A stretch of DNA of 64,000 nt from NCBI RefSeq assembly GCF_030272615.1, contig NC_081414.1, positions 524,762,137-524,826,136 of the forward strand, written 5' to 3'. The DNA is from Cryptomeria japonica (Eukaryota; Streptophyta; Pinopsida; Cupressales; Cupressaceae). The position numbers and the translations under genes are program-made. Below, piece after piece: positions 58,260 to 64,000 of this stretch; positions within the stretch are counted from its first letter, which is position 1, and each line of letters begins with the position of its first letter. A model generated the notes under the pieces. It did no database searches. It was not told the DNA's origin and saw only the letters and a program-made list of their open reading frames with translations.

Positions 58260-60200
58260 AGGTTCAATTAAGGCGTCTTCATTATCTCTAAATTATAAAT
58301 GGGAAGTAGCATGCACCATTTGATCCCTCTTAGATACAATATAAGTTATAGCAGTTCTAAGATCAAGAATAATTTGTAATAAACCCATTGCTTCAATTGG
58401 TACAATGGTTTGAAGCACTTGCCTTACAATGATTGTATGGGATTGCAAATGATTAGTTACCATATTTGCACTTGCATTTGAGCAGCGACGTTCATTGTCC
58501 ATATCATCCTACATCTTGACTCTTTGCTTGGGCTCAAGTAATGGCCAATACTTTGTTATGTCTCTCTACATAGATTATTTGGATGCTCAACTTTTGTTTT
58601 AGAGATCCAACATCATTACAATCTATAGGTTTGCACCATTTACAAAGTAGTCTCATTTCATTCTTGTTTCTATAGCAATCCCTAGCAAAGTGTCCCCTTT
58701 CATCACACTAACTACATTGTGAAATGGAACAACCATTAGAATCGTATTATATCCAACTCTAGTCTCCCCTATTTGATTTTGATAGCTACCCCAAGATGCG
58801 TTCATGTTATTCTATAGCTTCAATGGAGTGCTTCCTTGTGTATGGAGTGTTGGTATACTCTTAGTCTTCTGATTGTACAGGCACTCTTTAGTTGAATGGC
58901 TCATAATATGACAAATATTGCAAAACATTTTCTTGGGACAATTAGCTTTGGTGTGACCTTCACTTTTGCATCCTAAACACCGTTATTTTTTAGGTTCTTT
59001 TCTTTTCTCCTTGTTTACCTTCACTTTCTTCATCATTCAAAGTATGTCTCTCTATAGCACTCGTATTGTATCAAATTTGTTGTCACTACTTCTATCTAAA
59101 CCATCACCTTCACATGTTTTCATCTAAACCATCATCCTCGTATGTTTTTCTTTTGGATCGCGAAAAGATCTTATCCTCACTTTCTATGTCCATTGCTCCA
59201 TTATATGATTTTGTGTATGATAAAGGTGGTACAACTTTCATCTATTTCCTTGATAAAGGGATACTGCCTTCAATCAACCATCTATTTTTTAAACTATTGA
59301 AGGGTTTTTTTCCTTGATTTTACAAGTAATTCCTTGATCCTACAAATATACCCTCTTACACTTTCATGCTTACCTTTCCTAGTGTTGTATATTTCTGCTC
59401 CAATTTTATTGTCATCTAGAAGCAGATTGAATTCCTCTTTGAAAGCCTTCCATGATAACTCCCAAATATTTTGGGAGGGTAATTTAATCTTCATGTAACA
59501 ATCAATGGCCACACCTCCTAGGTGGTTGGAAAGGACCATGGCCAAGATGCTTTGGCCATTCGTTGCCCAAATGATTTCACAAGTTTTACAATGTCTTATT
59601 GGATCCTCTAATCCATCTCCTGTAAACTTAAACAACTTTTGTCTTTTTACTATTGGGCTTGATGGTGGATTGCCATAGTTTTACCCTAGTGAAACTTAGA
59701 GCATGGAACCAACTCAAGCAGTTCTGACTCAGCTGTCATAATGGCCCTCTAGCACTCTCAGAGAATCCTCTACTCTTTCTACAACATCAACATTCCACAC
59801 ACTTGTTTCACCTTTAGAGTCCCTTTTGTACACTAACCCTTAGCTATAGATATTTTGGTTCAATTTCTTCTTCTATTAACAACTCTTTATTGCATCAAAA
59901 GTTGCTCTCATGTGCTCCCATCTCTTTGTCCATGGAGTTTTTGGACTTCATCTTCCAACAAAGACTCTCCTCGTCTCAAGGATGTTGTATTGATTCTTCG
60001 TGTCAAACTTGATGCACACTTTGCCTAGTAATGGAAAATTTGTACCTATTTCCACCCATTCTTCCTTCATATAGTTATTCATAGTAGGTTGAATATCTTG
60101 ACATCTTCGATCCCGACCATAACTCTAACTAATACTCCAACTCCAATCTTTGATTCAAGACAGACTTTGGCTTTTTTGAAGAAGCCATCTTCTTCATTCT
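58260..60200 (-). pseudogene. Ty3/Gypsy-like gag remnant
   Basis: The minus-strand reading begins near 60190 (MASSKKPKSVLNQRLELEY, then a stop). The best-preserved block, 59294-59635, is a retrotransposon gag core: KFTGDGLEDPIRHCKTCEII, GGVAIDCYMKIKLPSQNIWE, WKAFKEEFNLLL and ESVRGYICRIKELL. Downstream, in several frames with many stops, lie KVVPPLSYTKSYNGAMDIES and two zinc knuckles near 58870-58990 (CLGCKSEGHTKANC and CNICHIMSHSTKEC). A third partial knuckle with DERGHFA lies near 58700. No protease or pol follows. It is heavily degraded, and no LTRs of its own could be identified. Confidence 0.75.
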
Positions 60201-61740
60201 CTTTGCTCTACAGCCTTAGAGATCATCTAATCTCTTTGAGAGTATGAATTATCTTAAATTAGAGTTGACATCATTAAGGTAATGGAGCCACAGTACTTGA
60301 AATAATGAGCAAAAATAAAAAATGCAATCCAAAGAGAAATAAAAATACATCTATATTCACATATTTTTTTTATAGAAGTAGACCAAGGATGATCAGCCAA
60401 GAATCAAACTACTTTCCCTAACTACGTAAATTCTATTTAAAGCACCCAATGATTGGCAAACAAACCACAACAATTGATAGCTAACTACCAAAGTCAACAA
60501 GTGAATAATACATAGTCAAGTAACAAATATAACAAAGGCATTTTATGTTAACTACATATCATAGTCTCCTTGCCCAAGATATAATGCTTCTAATGTATAC
60601 ATGCATAAACAACAGCATAAAGCTCTCAATCTATGCTAGGTAATTCCTTACCAATGTAGTGAATGTCCCACTAAGGTAATCAACTAGATGACCATGATGA
60701 GCACGACTTTGGATGCTGAGAAGAGGACATCATTGAGTGGATGATATCATCATCCAAGGAAGAGATTGCAGTGATTTGCCTAAGTGTCAAGATAACCCTG
60801 AGAATTGATATGAAGAAATGAAAGAGAAACAGCCAAAATTTGGCTGTCTGAAAAATTTCCTCCCTGTTGATGTGTTTTTTATGCACATGTGAACACAAAA
60901 TAAAATACCAAGGTATCTTATCCTCTCTTGAACAAAGTTTCCCCGAATGCTGAAGATTTCGCCTAAGGATAAATCGAGGCAACTCCAAGGTTCTTATATG
61001 TAGGATCTCTACGTGTGGATAAGCTCAATTTGGTATGATGTGATTATGCTGGAATCACAAGGGGACTTACATTCGAATGCCTGAGCGTCTGATTTGTTGG
61101 AACTCAAGTCCTATCTACTCACCGGGATAATAAAGAAATAGCAAAAGATGAAAGGCTCAGAAAGTCTACTCTAAGACCTAGAATGCAAGAAGATAAATGA
61201 ATGACTAGGTGGAGTCCTACTGGGCTAGGTCTCACCATCAAAATGAACAATTTCACACCAACTCGGTGCGATCTTCTAAGGGATGCTTCGAATATGTTCA
61301 AATTGTTACACCATCTGACATTGATCACCATTCAAGTTAATGTGTGAACAATAGACGCGCAACGACTCGAAATTAAGCTCATTCAATGCCAGTTGACCAT
61401 GCAGGGCGCACTTACAATCAGCAAGAGGCTAGTGGTTTGGACTAGGCGGATTCCACGCGAGTGCATTCAGTAACTTCCTTTATTCAATCTAATTATCTAT
61501 AATCTAGAACGAAGAATCAACAAGAGACCATGCATATTGCAAAGAAACGACACACTTCACCATAACTTCAATGAAAATGGAGTTCATTTATAATTTAGGC
61601 AACAATTTCTTGCCTTTTCCTCCTATTCTATTCTAATTGCTATTCTATTTGCTATTCTATTTTATTGACTATTAGCTATCCTAACCTCTATTAACCGACT
61701 ATTAACCAACTATTAACCCTTACAAATGAGGAGCCAGAGA

Positions 61741-61830
61741 TTTATATAGAGGGCTCTTTACAATTCAATGGCTCTGATTGATTTACAATCAATGGCTAGG
61801 ATTACAAGATGGAAACCCTAATTAGGGTTT
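61741..61830 (-). promoter_or_regulatory. LTR D promoter: palindromic telo-box and TATA box
   Basis: AAACCCTAATTAGGGTTT at 61813-61830 and a minus-strand TCTATATAAA at about 61741-61750, 62-63 bp apart, as in LTRs A and B. Confidence 0.7.
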
Positions 61831-62577
61831 GTTACAACAAACTCCTTTAACCAATGATAAAATTACATTCAAAATTGGAGAACCAATAAGATGAAGGGGT
61901 AGGTGCCTCAAAGTTTGTGCCATCACTGGTGAGTTAGGTACATTGAATATGGACATGTTGAGGTGGACCTGTCTAACTGGAGGAACAGTGACTGGGATGC
62001 CACCTTGTCTCACACTTGCCTAGTTAGTGAACGTTGTATTTCTCGATATTCAATGTGATGAAAAGCTAACTTTGATTAACTCTTCTGAAACCATCTGTTT
62101 CTTCAACGTACCCTTGCATTGGCTCTGGTTGATCCTCCTCTGTCCTTGATGTACTAGATGAAAGATGTACCTCTCCTTGACTCCCATGTGTTTGATGAAG
62201 CCTCCTTCCCGGTCAAGTCACTCTTCCTCTGGTAGCTCATATCGCTTTGAAGTTTTATAAGATCTTTCTTCTGATATCTTGTGGTTTCTCCATGTGGTAG
62301 AATGAAGATCTTGAGGATAGCTTGGTCTCTTATGTGCAACTCTTTGAACACTTGAAATCTTTAATACTTTAGAAGCACCTTGAGTCCTCCTCCATGCACT
62401 TGAGGCATCTTTAATGATGATGAAACTTGAATAGGTCCTCGTTGTCTGTTCTTCCTTCTATCCCGGTCTTTTTGATCTGCAACACAAACCAAAAGATGAT
62501 TAAGTATACATAATATATTTATCCTAACATGGTATTTCTTACTTTAAATCATCAACAAGAAGGCATTAGAATCAATT

Positions 62578-63995
62578 TCTCTTTAGACCCTCCGGAAGGA
62601 CAGGCCCTATAATGAAATTCGCTCTGGACCCTCTCTAAGGACAGGGCCTATAATGAAATTTTTGCTCAGGACCCTTTGGAAGGGTCAGGAGCGAATTTTT
62701 TCCTTTAGGTTGAATTCTTCCTTCCTTTTACTTCAATTTGCATTGATTTTACCTTTCGATCCCTCTCTCATGAGGACATCACATATTTGACCCTCAAAAT
62801 GGCCTAAAAGAAGGATTTCGCTTTGGACCTTGGGCAAGGTACAGGCCTCAAGAAAAATTCGCTTTGGACCCTTTGGAAGGGTCAGGAGCGAAATTTGCGT
62901 TTTACTCAATCTTCCTTCATAGAACTTCATCTCTTACCCTTACCTTGTCAAGATCAAGTCACTTGCCTTCAAAATTGCTTAGAGATAGGTTTTGCTCAAG
63001 GACCTAGGCAAAACATTAGACCTCCTAGGAATTTCGCTCTGGACCCTTTGGAAGGGTCAGGAGCAAAATTTGCATTTTAGCTCAAATTTCATCATCTCTT
63101 TGCCTCAAATCACTTCTCAAGGCAAGAATACGTCAATCTTCCCTCAACTACGCCACAGGAACAAAGATCTTGGTCTCAAACATGGAGCAAAATAAAGGTT
63201 GAAGGAATTTCGCTCTAGACCCTTTGGAAGGGTCAGGAGTGAAATTTGCATTCTTGGCTCAAATTCATCATTGCCTTCACCTCAATTCACTTCTTAAGGC
63301 AAGAATATATCAATCCCCCCTCAACCATGTCCTAGGAACAAAAACTTTGATTTGAACAAGAAGGAAATATGTGTTTTTAAGAGAATTCGCTTTGGACCCT
63401 TTGGAAGGGTCAGGAGCAAAATTCTTCCTAGGCCCAATTTCTTCATCCATTCATCCTTCCTTTGTCTTGAATTTAACTTACTATACCTCCTCCCATCACC
63501 GTCAAGTCAATTTGCTATCAAAACAAGGTTCATTTAGTGCACTAGGTGAAATTGAGAATCTTCCTAAGGATTTCGCTCTGGACCCTCTGGAAGGGTCAGG
63601 AGCTTAGAAGGAATTTCGCTCTGGACCCTTTCGAAGGGTTAGGAGCGAAATTGATGTTTAGGCTCAAATTTTCCATCATTGACTCAATTTTCGACCTTTC
63701 CTCATCAAAAACAAGTGTTTTGCCTTCAAAAATGCTTGGGAATGGATTAGTGCAAAGGTTTGAGCAAGATATAATGCTTCATGGAGAAATTCGCCCCGGA
63801 CCCTTTGGAAGGGTCAGGAGCGAAATTGCTCTTTTTGGCTCAATTCTCATCCTTTTCACTTAGCTTTGCTTTAAAATTGATCTTTGATCCTTTTCTCTGC
63901 CATGCATGACCACCATTCAATGACTTTGGTGAAGAACTAGGTCTTTTAGGGAATTTCGCTCTAGACCCTTTGGAAGGGTCAGGAGCGAAATTTGC
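62578..63995 (-). repeat. Array of hairpin-forming repeats in LTR D
   Basis: About thirteen units built on GGACCCTTTGGAAGGGTC, with flanks TTTCGCTCT and AGGAGCGAAA that also pair, giving an imperfect palindrome of about 36 bp. Well-preserved units lie near 62660, 62858, 63032, 63210, 63384, 63612, 63788 and 63951; degraded ones lie near 62580, 62619, 62817, 62990 and 63571. Spacing is often 160-190 bp. The linkers are C/T-rich and similar to one another. Confidence 0.92.
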
Positions 63996-64000
63996 AATTA

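Larger units (their letters stand above)
60865..64000 (-). repeat. LTR D, long-LTR family member running off the window
   Basis: Starts TGTTGATGTG on the plus strand at 60865, the same terminus as LTR B. It aligns with B over the first ~1 kb (AAAATACCAAGGTAT near 60903, GGAATCACAAGGGGACTTAC near 61051, and the telo-box palindrome). The other end lies beyond 64000. Short ORFs inside are shadows of its repeat array. Whether it is solo or part of a full element cannot be decided here. Confidence 0.75.

Noticed and set aside
57504-60865. LTRs C and D as the two LTRs of one element containing the gag remnant
   Set aside because: No TGG primer site follows the D end, no purine tract precedes C, the flanks do not match, and the two LTRs carry different repeat arrays.

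Overview
The window looks like transposon-dense nuclear DNA of a seed plant. The mobile elements are of plant type: an L1-like LINE with DUF4283 and CCHC gag, Copia gag-protease, initiator-tRNA-Met primer sites, and a BED/DUF659/hATC hAT transposase. Single-copy coding sequence is very sparse, LTRs are very long and insertions are nested. This fits a gymnosperm (conifer-like) genome best, but that is an inference, since no taxon-specific gene is present. There is no bacterial or organellar gene content. Layout: 1-1190 is a degenerate LTR-like block, and a diverged relative lies inverted at 12040-13030. Between them, 4447-11975 is an almost complete but inactivated LINE (copy 1). It has ORF1 (gag-like), ORF2 (endonuclease/RT/RNase H) and an unusual third ORF whose ATG overlaps the ORF2 stop codon. 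16616-29053 is a minus-strand gag-protease-only Copia derivative (TSD AAAGT). It was split by a second minus-strand LTR element at 20026-27479 (TSD AAAAG), which carries a zinc-knuckle gag and a long ORF of unknown function where pol should be. 29413-30395 is a three-copy tandem repeat of about 328 bp, and 30481-32941 is a probable solo LTR. The only convincing host gene piece is at 35034-36896 on the minus strand: two exons joined by a GT-AG intron, with the 5' exons not found. 37800-46265 is a plus-strand hAT transposon with introns. It is interrupted by LTR A (39878-44662, TSD GATCC), and further members of the same long-LTR family follow: B (47260-52928), C (56120-57504, truncated) and D (60865 to the window end). 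B itself contains a nested 1.8 kb LTR, E (50871-52643, TSD AGAAC). 53385-56119 is a second LINE copy, truncated at its 3' end but with an intact ORF1, and 58260-60200 is a Ty3/Gypsy-like gag remnant. How the parts fit together: almost everything is a layered record of transposition followed by decay. Flanking target-site duplications give the order of insertion (Copia before the inner element, hAT before LTR A, LTR B before E). The most unusual features are the three-ORF LINE with overlapping stop/start junctions, the pol-less element with a long unknown ORF, and the very long solo LTRs. These LTRs share a palindromic telo-box about 62 bp upstream of the TATA box and carry different tandem arrays, two of them made of hairpin-forming units.
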